The notes beneath the pieces were generated by a model. It was not told the DNA's origin. It ran no database searches and worked only from the letters and a program-made list of their open reading frames with translations. This document shows positions 9,300-17,637 of a stretch of DNA of 64,000 nucleotides, one piece after another. The DNA comes from Peristeroidobacter soli. GTDB lineage: Bacteria; Pseudomonadota; Gammaproteobacteria; Steroidobacterales; Steroidobacteraceae. Position 1 is the first letter of the stretch. Each line of letters opens with the position of its first letter. The position numbers were made by a program, and so were the translations under genes. The stretch spans positions 372,001 through 436,000 of the forward strand of contig NZ_RYEV01000007.1 in the NCBI RefSeq assembly GCF_004138485.1, written 5' to 3'.

Positions 9300-10193
9300 T
9301 CAAAACAAGCTGAGCGCCCCCGCCTCCAGCAGCTGAATCACGATCGGAAAGCCGATGATGATGAAGGTGGTGGGAAACAGCAGCGCGATCAGCGGGAACA
9401 ACATCTTCACCGGCGCCTGGTTCGCCAGCTTCTCGGCGCGCAGGAATCGTTCCTGTCGACGCTGACGCGCTTGATCCGCGAGCACGTCGCCGAGTGAGCC
9501 GCCGGTCTGCTCGGCCTGGGACACGGCGGCGGCGAAGTTCGTGACCGCCGGGAGCATGACTCGTGCGGCCAGCCGGTCTAACGCCGCCCGGCGTGAAAGG
9601 CCGGCGCGAGATTCACGCAGGTAGCGCGAGAACTCCTGCTTCACCGGTCCTTCACGGAGTGAGTTGACGGCCTGCTCCAGGGCGGCAATGAAGTTCAGGC
9701 CCGCTTTCATCGCGAGTACCAGCACGTCGAGGAAGAAGGGGAACTCCTTTTCGAATCGCGCCTGGCGTTGCTTTGTGACTTCGCGGAGTCGCAGATCGGG
9801 GTAGAGGAATGACAGCGGAACGAGAGCAACTGCGATGGTGATGTGCAGCGGGTCTCGCAGGTTGAAGGCGGTTATAGCGATGACCGCTGCGGTCGCGCCG
9901 ACTACGCCGACGACGCGGCGAATGATCAGGAATTCGGCTGGATTGATCAGGTACGCGGCACCCGCCGCGTCGAGCTGAGTTTGCAGCACTTCACGTCGCT
10001 GGGTTGTCAGTGACGCGTCGACCGCCTCGCTGTACCAACGCATGGCGGGACGAAGGACTCTCAGGAACCAGGGCAGCTGATCGCGCCAGGCGTCATCGCG
10101 AATTGCCGATGGCTCCTTTCCAGTGCGCAGCGCTACGGGCAGTAGCATCACCAGGCAGCAGCTCAAGCCGGCGAGCATCATTGCGACGTACAT
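9300..10193 (-). CDS. tadC: Tad pilus inner-membrane platform protein TadC
   Basis: A 297-aa type II secretion system F (T2SSF) domain protein. It has an N-terminal membrane segment, a cytoplasmic region, paired hydrophobic stretches near 110-155 and a C-terminal hydrophobic segment (KMLFPLIALLFPTTFIIIG). The conserved T2SSF block around FPFFLDVLVLAMKAGLNF and the QAEQTGGSLGDVLADQA sequence are visible. With TadB it forms the inner-membrane platform on which the TadA ATPase acts. Its start lies 10 bp after the tadB stop. Confidence 0.92.
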   Translation of the reverse strand: MYVAMMLAGLSCCLVMLLPVALRTGKEPSAIRDDAWRDQLPWFLRVLRPAMRWYSEAVDASLTTQRREVLQTQLDAAGAAYLINPAEFLIIRRVVGVVGATAAVIAITAFNLRDPLHITIAVALVPLSFLYPDLRLREVTKQRQARFEKEFPFFLDVLVLAMKAGLNFIAALEQAVNSLREGPVKQEFSRYLRESRAGLSRRAALDRLAARVMLPAVTNFAAAVSQAEQTGGSLGDVLADQARQRRQERFLRAEKLANQAPVKMLFPLIALLFPTTFIIIGFPIVIQLLEAGALSLF

Positions 10194-10203
10194 GGGTGTG
10201 CCT

Positions 10204-11043
10204 CTACACGTCGATGCGCACGATCTTGCGGATCATCCAGGCCGCGATCGTCATCATCACCGCGATAATCGACAGCACGACCCAGCCATACCACTGCGTG
10301 AATAGCAGGCTCATGCGCGCCGGCTGCTGCTGATATAGAACGAAGCCAATGAAGACGGGCAACAGCCCGACCACCCATCCTTGCGCTCGACCCATCGAGG
10401 TCAAGGCGTCGATCTTGCCTTCCATGTGTGCTTTCTCTTGCAAGGTCCTCGCCAGGGATTCGAGCGTATCGGCGAGGTTGCCGCCCACACGACGGGAAAC
10501 ATTCATTGCCGTGTTCATGAGATCCAGCTCGGGCGCACCGACGCGTCGGCGCAGATCATCGAGCGATTCCGCCAATGGCCGGCCGACGCTCTGCTCGGCC
10601 AGCACGATGCTGAATTCCTGGCTCAGCGGCGCCGGCTGGCGTACGGCCATCAGCTCCAGCCCACGTGCAAGAGTGCAGCCGGCACGCAAGGCCGAACTGA
10701 GGGCGAGAAGTGCATCTGGAAGTTGATGAACAAAGCGTTTGCGCCGTTGAGTGACGATGCGCCTCGCGAGCAGCCACGGGCCGACGAGACTCGCGATCGT
10801 GGCGGCGACCAAACCGGTGGGTCCCGTTGAAACGTAGGCGAGTGAGCCTGCGGCCACCGTCATGACTGCGCTGATCGCGAACAGTGAACGTGGATTTGTC
10901 AGCACAAAGCTTTGTTTCAGGCTGGCGCCAATACCGGCGATAAAGGAGCGGCGGTAACTGAGCACAGCTCTGAATAGCAGCGTCGCCACCAGGATCGCGG
11001 CGACGCCTGTGCAGACGATGGGTGCGAGCAGTGTGCGTTCCAT
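10204..11043 (-). CDS. tadB: Tad pilus inner-membrane platform protein TadB
   Basis: A 279-aa T2SSF domain protein: an N-terminal membrane segment, two hydrophobic segments near 55-90, a cytoplasmic helical bundle (LSSALRAGCTLARGLELMA, SRRVGGNLADTLESLARTL) and two C-terminal membrane helices. It starts 3 bp after the tadA stop and is followed by tadC, the canonical tadA-tadB-tadC order. Confidence 0.92.
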   Translation of the reverse strand: MERTLLAPIVCTGVAAILVATLLFRAVLSYRRSFIAGIGASLKQSFVLTNPRSLFAISAVMTVAAGSLAYVSTGPTGLVAATIASLVGPWLLARRIVTQRRKRFVHQLPDALLALSSALRAGCTLARGLELMAVRQPAPLSQEFSIVLAEQSVGRPLAESLDDLRRRVGAPELDLMNTAMNVSRRVGGNLADTLESLARTLQEKAHMEGKIDALTSMGRAQGWVVGLLPVFIGFVLYQQQPARMSLLFTQWYGWVVLSIIAVMMTIAAWMIRKIVRIDV

Positions 11044-11046
11044 GCT

Positions 11047-12348
11047 TCATTGCTCCGATCGAGCATCGGCGAAGATGCTTCGGTCCAACCGCACACCCGC
11101 TTCGTCCAGCGCTTCATAGAACGCCGGCGGCTGCCCGCAGCCTTGATAACTTCCGATAACGGCGCCTCGCGCCCCGATGCCTTTCTGGCGGAAGTTGAAC
11201 AACGGCTGCGTGAGAATCACATCGCCTTCCAGTCCCTCGACTGCAACGATGGCCGTGACCCGCCGGCGACCATCGCTGAATCGGGAGAGCTGCACGATGA
11301 TGTCGACCGCCGACGCAATCTGTTCCCGGATCGCGCGCACCGGCAGCTGCATGCCTGCCATCAACACCATCACTTCGAGGCGCGACAGCAAGTCTCGCGG
11401 CGAGTTCGCATGTCCGGTCGTCAGCGAGCCATCGTGGCCGGTATTCATGGCCTGAAGCATGTCGAGCGCCTCTCCACCGCGGCACTCGCCGACGATGATC
11501 CGATCGGGTCGCATGCGTAATGCATTCCGCACCAGATCCCGAATCGTGACTTCGCCGCGGCCTTCGACGTTTGCCGGCCTGGCTTCGAGTGAGATGACGT
11601 GTGGCTGCGCCAGTCGCAGCTCGGCGGCATCTTCGATGGTCACGATGCGCTCGTTGCCGGCAATGTATTCGGACAGCGCGTTGAGAAACGTCGTCTTGCC
11701 GGTACCGGTGCCGCCGGAAACGATGATGTTCTTCCGGTACTGCACGCAGATTTTCAGGAACTCGGCCATCGATGCAGTCAGCGCGCCGATATCCACCAGC
11801 TTGACCATGGAATAGCGCTGTCCCGCGAAGCGACGGATGGTCAGGATCGGCCCGATCAACGACAGCGGCGGAATGATCGCGTTCACTCGTGAGCCGTCCG
11901 GCAATCGTCCGTCGACCATGGGCACGCCTTCATCGATACGCCGCCCCAGCGGCGCCACGATACGCTCGATCACGCGCATCAAGGATTCGGCACTGATGAA
12001 GCGCGCGGGAACGGCGGAGAGCAGGCCGTCCCGCTCCACGTAGATTTGATTGGGACCGTTCACCATGACTTCGCTGATGGAGTCGTCGTGCAAGTACGGC
12101 TCGATCGGGCCGTAACCCATGATTTCCGCTGTCATCTCCTGCACGAAGCTGCTGACATCGATGCTCGCGGGCAGCCGTACCGCGCCGGATGCGAGGATGG
12201 TCTCGATCGCCTGCTTCGCTTCGGCACGCAGGTCGGTATCGACGAGCAGGTTCAGCGCCGTGCGCCGGAATAGATCCAGCTCGCGCAGGACCAGTGGCTG
12301 CAGCTGTTCCTTGAGTGCTGCTGAGAGTTCGGCGTGCGGTGTCGTCAT
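11047..12348 (-). CDS. tadA: Tad pilus assembly ATPase TadA (CpaF)
   Basis: A 433-aa secretion ATPase of the GspE/VirB11 superfamily, CpaF subfamily, that powers Flp pilus assembly. Seen: N-terminal helical domain; GYGPIEPYLHDDSISEVMVNGP, the CpaF hallmark; Walker A GGTGTGKTT (212-220, Lys218); Asp box around TIEDAAEL; Walker B region RPDRIIVGECRGGEALDML; and His box NTGHDGSLTTGHAN. Length is typical. All catalytic elements are intact, so the pilus motor should be functional. It is preceded by two small genes of unknown role that separate it from the toxin/immunity pair. Confidence 0.95.
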   Translation of the reverse strand: MTTPHAELSAALKEQLQPLVLRELDLFRRTALNLLVDTDLRAEAKQAIETILASGAVRLPASIDVSSFVQEMTAEIMGYGPIEPYLHDDSISEVMVNGPNQIYVERDGLLSAVPARFISAESLMRVIERIVAPLGRRIDEGVPMVDGRLPDGSRVNAIIPPLSLIGPILTIRRFAGQRYSMVKLVDIGALTASMAEFLKICVQYRKNIIVSGGTGTGKTTFLNALSEYIAGNERIVTIEDAAELRLAQPHVISLEARPANVEGRGEVTIRDLVRNALRMRPDRIIVGECRGGEALDMLQAMNTGHDGSLTTGHANSPRDLLSRLEVMVLMAGMQLPVRAIREQIASAVDIIVQLSRFSDGRRRVTAIVAVEGLEGDVILTQPLFNFRQKGIGARGAVIGSYQGCGQPPAFYEALDEAGVRLDRSIFADARSEQ

Positions 12349-12355
12349 CGTGCGC

Positions 12356-12904
12356 TCAATCGAGATAGCGGAGATGGGTCCATGAGCGGCGCACGTGCTC
12401 GGCGACGTGCGCCAACTTCCCTTTCAATGTCACGGCCTGCATGACCACCATTGGCATGCCCTCGCGGTGGCCAAAGAAGACGCGTACATCGATGGGAATG
12501 TGGTGCGGCTCGGCCTGAAAGGTCGCCTCGTATCCCGACAGTTCACCGTACTGTGCCGGAGTGAGTTCCTGTGGCGGTAGCGTGCGGTAGTGAAGTGCCA
12601 TTTGATACATCACACCGCGTGCAGCGTCCTCGAGCTCGGCCGGCTCGAACTTCAGCCGTGGCGCGATCGTCCAGCTCATCTGGGCCGGCGGATAGACCAG
12701 CGCGGGTGTTTCCGCGGTGAAGGTCAGCGCGCTCACGCTTTTCCTCAGACTGGTTTGCCACTCTGGATCTTGCTCGGTCCAGATTTCGAGGTTCATTTCA
12801 GACAAGCGATGAATGATCATTGGACGACCGACCCTGGTTTCCGCGGTGACTTCCTTCGAGCTGATTGCGCACAGTGCCGCGATGAGCAGCGCCGCGCGCC
12901 TCAC
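12356..12904 (-). CDS. Exported hypothetical protein in the Tad operon
   Basis: A 182-aa protein from the GTG at 12904, whose first four bases (GTGA) overlap the stop of the preceding small membrane gene. The frame is open further upstream, but this start gives a clean signal peptide (VRRAALLIAALCAI...TAETRVG). The mature part is mostly beta-like and polar, with EIWTEQDPEWQ, HYRTLPPQELTPAQYGELSGYEA and FFGHREGMPMVVMQAVTLKG. I do not recognise a family. It lies 7 bp before tadA, so it may be a periplasmic pilus accessory factor, or alternatively part of the toxin protection module. Confidence 0.75.
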   Translation of the reverse strand: MRRAALLIAALCAISSKEVTAETRVGRPMIIHRLSEMNLEIWTEQDPEWQTSLRKSVSALTFTAETPALVYPPAQMSWTIAPRLKFEPAELEDAARGVMYQMALHYRTLPPQELTPAQYGELSGYEATFQAEPHHIPIDVRVFFGHREGMPMVVMQAVTLKGKLAHVAEHVRRSWTHLRYLD

Positions 12905-13104
12905 GGGCCGGCCCCGTTTGTTTGGGCGGCTATCAGGCCGATGAGGAAAGTGGTCGTGGTTGCGACCAGGCCGGTCCAGTGATTGGTTCGTCGGAATGCG
13001 TCCCGCCATTTCAGGCGGGACAACATTAGAAACATGACCAGCCAGATGAGGGCGTACGAGAGTACGAAGCGGCCGATGAGATTGCCGAGCAGGTAGGCGC
13101 TCAT
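12901..13104 (-). CDS. Small two-helix membrane protein
   Basis: A 67-aa protein with two predicted membrane helices (about 5-28 and 47-62) joined by a basic loop, RLKWRDAFRRTNH, which would favour a cytoplasmic loop. It is co-transcribed and translationally coupled (GTGA overlap) with the next exported protein. No family is recognised. Its location directly after the Imm52-like gene makes it a candidate membrane partner of either the pilus or the toxin module. Confidence 0.7.
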   Translation of the reverse strand: MSAYLLGNLIGRFVLSYALIWLVMFLMLSRLKWRDAFRRTNHWTGLVATTTTFLIGLIAAQTNGAGP

Positions 13105-13167
13105 GGGTGTTGCAGTCCTTTGCGGGTGGGGGTCATTGGCGTTCCTTGCCGTGTGACTTTCGTTTCG

Positions 13168-14325
13168 TCAGGTTTGGCTTAGGGCGTCTTCCAGCGGGGT
13201 GTGGATTACGCGGAGCTTGTCTTCGGTAATGTCGGTGTAATCGACGAGGAGCTGGCGTACTTGGTGTGCCGGCTCTTCCAATCCGATGTGCCATTCAATC
13301 GGCACGCCGCCGGCTTTCGCCGCGGCTCTCACCTGCCGCTTCGCTTCGTTTATCACTGGGCCGTCCCAGTTACGCAGGCCCCATTCCTTGGGGTGTCTCT
13401 TGAGGCGCCGGAAGAGTTTGGCGTAGAGCAGGACTTTGCGGTCGGGGTCGTAGCCGTCGAAGTTGATGCAATGAACGGTGTACTTGCGATTCGCCGGGGC
13501 GCCGGTGATGTACTGCTCGTAGATTGTTTCTTCCCGATCCGGCGGCCAGCCTTCGATTGCGTACGTGGCGTCGTTCACTAAACCGAATTCATCCAGCACA
13601 TCTCGCACGCGTTTGCCGGCCTCTACGTCGGCCGGGTTGTTGGCGTCGGGCATGTGAGGGGTTGTTTCAATGAGGATGCCGTTGGCGAAGGGTTCGTGGT
13701 GGATGTCGGGAGGGAGGCATTTTGCAAGGTGCGGGAAGGGGAGGTAGAAGAGCCATTGGCCGGCGTAAGAATTTCGGCCCTGGCCCTTCACTGCACGCTC
13801 GTAGTCGTAAAGTGCCACCCCGCCGACCCTGCATTCCCAAGTTTGGATGAGCGCTCCCAACAGCTGGCGAAAGCGAACTGAGGTTCGAGAATCATCGGCG
13901 GGCAACTCTATTACAGCCCCTGCATCGGGCTCGTTTGAAGTGGAGCCTCCCCGCAGCCGCAAATAAACACCGCCACTGTTCGACGGCAGAACTGAGCGGC
14001 CATCCTTGTACGCGCAATACGAGACGGCAAATCCGCTGCGGCTAAGCGATTCGCTGCTCAGCCCTTCCTCAGGTGATAAATTCAGATAGTCGCCTGCACG
14101 GCTCTGGTCAAACGCGTACCTGCGAATAAGTTCTGCTAATGGATGCTCGTCGAGCGACGGCGGTAGTGCCTCCTGAGTAACTACCGTCAGCTTCTGAAAG
14201 GACGTATCCAATTCTGCAAGCGTCGCAAGAGCATTGAGACTCTTCTGCTGATACACACCGAAGGTGGTCCTTGACCAGGCACCGCTCGAGGACCAAATGG
14301 AAACAATACTGTTAGCTTTCTTCAC
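13168..14325 (-). CDS. Imm52-like immunity domain fused to a degenerate Tox-REase-5 domain
   Basis: A 385-aa cytoplasmic protein with a GTG start 3 nt after the toxin stop and an AGGGA ribosome site inside the toxin's 3' end, so it is coupled to the toxin. Residues ~5-255 look like an Imm52-type immunity protein (SGAWSRTTF, LATLAELDTSFQ, GAVIELPADD, ALIQTWE). From ~267 to the end it repeats the neighbour's nuclease domain: ITGAP, YTVHCINFDGYD and KVLLYAK align with ITGAP, YNVNGVNFDGYD and DVLLDAK. Over a 36-residue core I count 20 identities. Asp290 is retained, but the Asp of the D-x-K motif is Tyr301; Lys303 remains. The nuclease copy is therefore probably inactive. Bases 14161-14340 are about 50% G+C by hand count, well below neighbouring tad genes, which suggests acquisition. 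The Imm52 call comes from pattern memory and needs a profile search. Confidence 0.72.
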   Translation of the reverse strand: MKKANSIVSIWSSSGAWSRTTFGVYQQKSLNALATLAELDTSFQKLTVVTQEALPPSLDEHPLAELIRRYAFDQSRAGDYLNLSPEEGLSSESLSRSGFAVSYCAYKDGRSVLPSNSGGVYLRLRGGSTSNEPDAGAVIELPADDSRTSVRFRQLLGALIQTWECRVGGVALYDYERAVKGQGRNSYAGQWLFYLPFPHLAKCLPPDIHHEPFANGILIETTPHMPDANNPADVEAGKRVRDVLDEFGLVNDATYAIEGWPPDREETIYEQYITGAPANRKYTVHCINFDGYDPDRKVLLYAKLFRRLKRHPKEWGLRNWDGPVINEAKRQVRAAAKAGGVPIEWHIGLEEPAHQVRQLLVDYTDITEDKLRVIHTPLEDALSQT

Positions 14326-14328
14326 TCG

Positions 14329-16551
14329 TCATCCCTGTATGTCGGTCATAGGAGTGTAGATCACAATGATCCTGTCTCTGTCGACGCGACGGCTGATCCC
14401 TCTATCCAATATCCCGCTGATACGCAGTGCCATTTCCTCGTCCACTACGCGCCATTCGATGGATGTTCCTGCTGTTCTCACAGCAGCAATCTGACGCTCA
14501 GCTTCTTCGACCAACTTATCCGTCATCGCCTGCTTCAGCGGCTCATACCGACACTTATCCCCAAGCGGACACTCCTGTGTCCAATGTTTCGCATCCAACA
14601 ACACATCGCGGTTCGCATCGTATCCATCAAAATTCACGCCGTTCACATTGTACTCAACGCCGCGTGGCGCGCCGGTGATGAGTTCCTGATAGCGGTAGGC
14701 ATCGGTATCGGGGCGGGTAATGGAAGACCACGCGCCGGGGCCGCCGTCGGTGGCGCCGAGGGTGAAGTTGCTGGGGCTGCGGGGGACGGGGTAGCGGACG
14801 CGGAGGGTGCAGGTGGCGTTGTGGGCCCAGACGCGTTCGTCGCCGACGAAATAGCTCGAATCGTTGGCGACAGTGAGATTGAAAACCTGCAGCGCCGAAT
14901 CGACGCGGCGGTTCGAAAGTACGAGCGTGTCGCCACCGACAGTGGCGATCGGCGCGCCGATCTCGACGTCGCGAACGGCGGTCCAGCCGCGGCCCTGCAC
15001 CCACAACGGGTGCTCCTCCGTAACCGCAAACCGCGACGCCTCTGTCTCAACAACCCGATAAGCGTCCGCCCGGCGCGAGAGGACACGAGTAACGAGCTGC
15101 GAACGATCGAGATAATCGCGATCGCTACGCGCATCAACCCACTCGCCCGGCGCGAGCGATTGAATAGGAACACTGCGATCCCCAATCCAAACCGGCGTGT
15201 CAGCCGCAAAGCTCGCGCAACCGAGCTCGTGTTTGGTGGCATCAGCGGCGGCACGAAGGCCGGCGCGACCGAAACGGGCGAGCTTGGCCGCCAGCTTGAG
15301 CATGAAAGCCGGGCTGACGTAGCTGCCCAGCACGCGGCCGCGATCGAACGAATCGCATTCGATGAGCTGGCTGAGGTCGTGACCGAGCGCGGCGCCGATG
15401 GTCTGCGCGGTGCCGACGGGGTCCTCCAGGAAGGACATCGCCAGCTCATAGATGCCGCGCGCCGTCTCGATCGGATCAGTGATCGCAGCGACGAGGTCGC
15501 CGATCTGACCGCGCAGTCCTTCCCAGAAACCACGAACAAATTCGTAAGCGTCGGCGGCGAGACCACGCAGTTCGTCCCAGACTCGACCGAGCGCGCTTTG
15601 ATCTTCCGCCGACGTCGGAACATCCGTGTCGGCCGGAGTGCAGAGTGGCGCATCGATGCCAGGGGCAGAATTGCCGCTGGACTCGGCGCCTTCAGATGAG
15701 TCGTCGGAAGAAGCATCGGACGGCGGCGGCGCCTCGCCTTCACCGAACCCAAAGAATCCATCGCCCAGCGAACTGCCAGATCCAGGCGAACTCCGCGTCT
15801 CCCCCGACGCATCGCCGTCATCGCCATGACTTCCACCACCACCCGGCTCACCATCGCCAACAGCGACTCGAGCAACGCTCGGAAGATCCGATCTCGAAAC
15901 CAGCAGCTCGCTGAAGCGCAGCGGGCTCTGCATGCGCACGGTTGCGGTCGAGGTAACCGGCAACCGATTCCGACGCAGCAACTGCTGATGAAACGCATCG
16001 CCATCTCGCGTCAGACGAAGCAGGCGCGAGAGGAAGCCGTTGACCAGCGGAACCTTCAGCTCGTATCCATACGTAACCTCGACGCGCAGCAGATTCGCGT
16101 CTTGGATGTTGAGTCCGCCGCTCGCACCCAGCCGCGTATCGCGAGCGTGCAGGCGATCATTCGGCAGCTCACGAACGCCATCGATTTCAACCGCGAAGTC
16201 ATCGAACGCTTCGCGCGTCGGATTGAGGATGCGAATGCGCGCATCGGTGAGCAGCTCACCTTCGAGTCGCGCGACGAATGCGGCGACGCCTTGTAACGAA
16301 GCATCCGGCGAAGTGAGCGGCGCCAGTCCCCGAGCGAGACCGTGCCGAAGGGCAGCAGGCGTCGCATTGGCGACGGCACCCGCGCGTGCCGTTTGCAGAG
16401 CCGCATGATTCAGCGTCGCCTTCGCCTGATAGACAAAGCCGAACTGGATCACCGCCAGCAGGACGACCAGCAACAGCGGCAGCGCAATCGTCGCTTCGAC
16501 GATGGCAGCTCCACGTTGCCGACGGCCGCGGCTTGTTCGAGTCACATCCAT
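14329..16551 (-). CDS. TadE-type pseudopilin with Hint and Tox-REase-5 nuclease tip (polymorphic toxin)
   Basis: A 740-aa chimera. Residues 1-70 are a TadE/prepilin-like N-terminus: basic leader, Gly14, then AAIVEATIALPLL with Glu at +5 and a long hydrophobic helix. Residues ~70-220 resemble the TadE/G periplasmic part. Residues 230-300 are a Gly/Ser/Asp linker. Residues 320-440 are a helical pre-toxin region. Residues 445-578 form a Hint (hedgehog/intein-like) domain: Cys445 in GCASFAADTPVW, TEEHPLW at 511-517, and the terminal VWAHN ending at Asn578. Residues 579-740 are a Tox-REase-5 restriction-endonuclease-fold toxin with ITGAP, Asp642 in NFDGYD and Asp653-x-Lys655 in LLDAK intact. Ordinary TadE proteins have 150-250 residues. 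The inferred role is a pilus-displayed DNase warhead released by Hint cleavage. It lies between the secretin and immunity genes within the tad operon. Confidence 0.85.
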   Translation of the reverse strand: MDVTRTSRGRRQRGAAIVEATIALPLLLVVLLAVIQFGFVYQAKATLNHAALQTARAGAVANATPAALRHGLARGLAPLTSPDASLQGVAAFVARLEGELLTDARIRILNPTREAFDDFAVEIDGVRELPNDRLHARDTRLGASGGLNIQDANLLRVEVTYGYELKVPLVNGFLSRLLRLTRDGDAFHQQLLRRNRLPVTSTATVRMQSPLRFSELLVSRSDLPSVARVAVGDGEPGGGGSHGDDGDASGETRSSPGSGSSLGDGFFGFGEGEAPPPSDASSDDSSEGAESSGNSAPGIDAPLCTPADTDVPTSAEDQSALGRVWDELRGLAADAYEFVRGFWEGLRGQIGDLVAAITDPIETARGIYELAMSFLEDPVGTAQTIGAALGHDLSQLIECDSFDRGRVLGSYVSPAFMLKLAAKLARFGRAGLRAAADATKHELGCASFAADTPVWIGDRSVPIQSLAPGEWVDARSDRDYLDRSQLVTRVLSRRADAYRVVETEASRFAVTEEHPLWVQGRGWTAVRDVEIGAPIATVGGDTLVLSNRRVDSALQVFNLTVANDSSYFVGDERVWAHNATCTLRVRYPVPRSPSNFTLGATDGGPGAWSSITRPDTDAYRYQELITGAPRGVEYNVNGVNFDGYDANRDVLLDAKHWTQECPLGDKCRYEPLKQAMTDKLVEEAERQIAAVRTAGTSIEWRVVDEEMALRISGILDRGISRRVDRDRIIVIYTPMTDIQG

Positions 16552-16587
16552 GTGACGCTGGGCTTCCTGGCGAGTCGTGAGTGAGCG

Positions 16588-17637
16588 CTAGTCTTTCAAC
16601 CGCGGTTTGAGCGCTTGATCCGATTCGCGTCTGAGACGATCGAAGCGCTGCACGCCTTCGTTCACCACAGTTGAATCGGTGCCGATGATCTCCGGCGTAA
16701 CGAGCACGACGAGTTCGGTCTCGCCGCGACGAAACTGTCGTGACTTGAAAAGCTCGCCAATGACAGGCAGCGCACCGAGTCCCGGCACCTTCGCGACGGT
16801 TTTCGCATCGTCGGCGCTGAACAGACCGGCGACGACCATGGGCTCGCCGGAATGCACGTTCATTTCCGTGTTGGTCTTGCGAGTCGCGAAGCCAGGAATG
16901 CCCAACACGGAGTTGGCTTTGTCGACGCTGCTGACTTCGACGCCGACCTTGGTCCGAATCAGCCCGGCATCGTTGGCGCGAGGTTCGACATTGAGCAGGA
17001 TGCCGAACTGCTTGAACACGACGTTGAGTGCGCCGTCCTGGTTCTGAACCGGAATCGGCACTTCACCGCCGACCACGAAGTCCGCCTGGCCGCCGCTGAT
17101 GCAGGTCAATGTCGGCTCGGCGAGCAATCGCGCATCCCCGCGACTCATCAATAGATGAATCACGGAATCGAGAGATGAAGTGATATTCACGCCGTCGTCG
17201 GTGCTGAGCACGGGGCCAGCGGCGACATCAGCCCAGTCCACGCCGATATCGCGCAGTGCCGATTTCCGAACTTCGATGAGCTTCGCCTTGATCAGAATCG
17301 TAGTCTCGGCCTGAAGCGTCGGCGCGGACGCGACGATCGGATCGACGATGCCGAGCACTTGCACGAGATACGCGATGCTCGACCCATCGCGGGACCAGAT
17401 GCGCAAGTCTGTGGTGCCGGCCTTGCGCCCGAGCACGAGGATTTCCTGCGTGTCATCGAGCACTTTGATATCGATCGTCGCGCCATCGCCGGCCGACACG
17501 CGCTTCGCGCCAGGCGAGCGGATCAACAGGCTTTGACCGACCGGCACTGACAGCACAGACACCGGCGCTTGTTGAAGTGCCTCGGGTGTCGGAGTGGCGA
17601 GCGTCAGCGCGCTCATCAACCAGGCACTGATGCTCAT
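16588..17637 (-). CDS. rcpA: Tad outer-membrane secretin (CpaC/RcpA)
   Basis: A 349-aa secretin of the type II/III secretion family, the outer-membrane channel for the Flp pilus. The N-terminal domain (VPVGQSLLIRSPGAKRVSAG, EILVLGRKAGTTDLRIWS) is the pilus-secretin N-domain. The C-terminal secretin block has LLMSRGDARLLAEPTLTCISG, FVVGGEVPIPV, VEPRAND and the RRGETELVVLVTPEI signature. It is shorter than many CpaC proteins (about 400-500 aa), lacking an extended N-terminal region. Its ATG overlaps the cpaB stop by 4 bp. Confidence 0.92.
   Translation of the reverse strand: MSISAWLMSALTLATPTPEALQQAPVSVLSVPVGQSLLIRSPGAKRVSAGDGATIDIKVLDDTQEILVLGRKAGTTDLRIWSRDGSSIAYLVQVLGIVDPIVASAPTLQAETTILIKAKLIEVRKSALRDIGVDWADVAAGPVLSTDDGVNITSSLDSVIHLLMSRGDARLLAEPTLTCISGGQADFVVGGEVPIPVQNQDGALNVVFKQFGILLNVEPRANDAGLIRTKVGVEVSSVDKANSVLGIPGFATRKTNTEMNVHSGEPMVVAGLFSADDAKTVAKVPGLGALPVIGELFKSRQFRRGETELVVLVTPEIIGTDSTVVNEGVQRFDRLRRESDQALKPRLKD

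Noticed and set aside
14643-16004. 453-aa minus-strand frame overlapping the toxin
   Set aside because: It is an alternate frame within the toxin gene, rich in Arg/Ser/Pro. The toxin frame has clear domains through the same bases.
14329-16551. Hint region as a true intein within TadE
   Set aside because: The domain is followed by a toxin fold and not by the continuation of a host protein. The HN end and toxin tip fit a polymorphic toxin.
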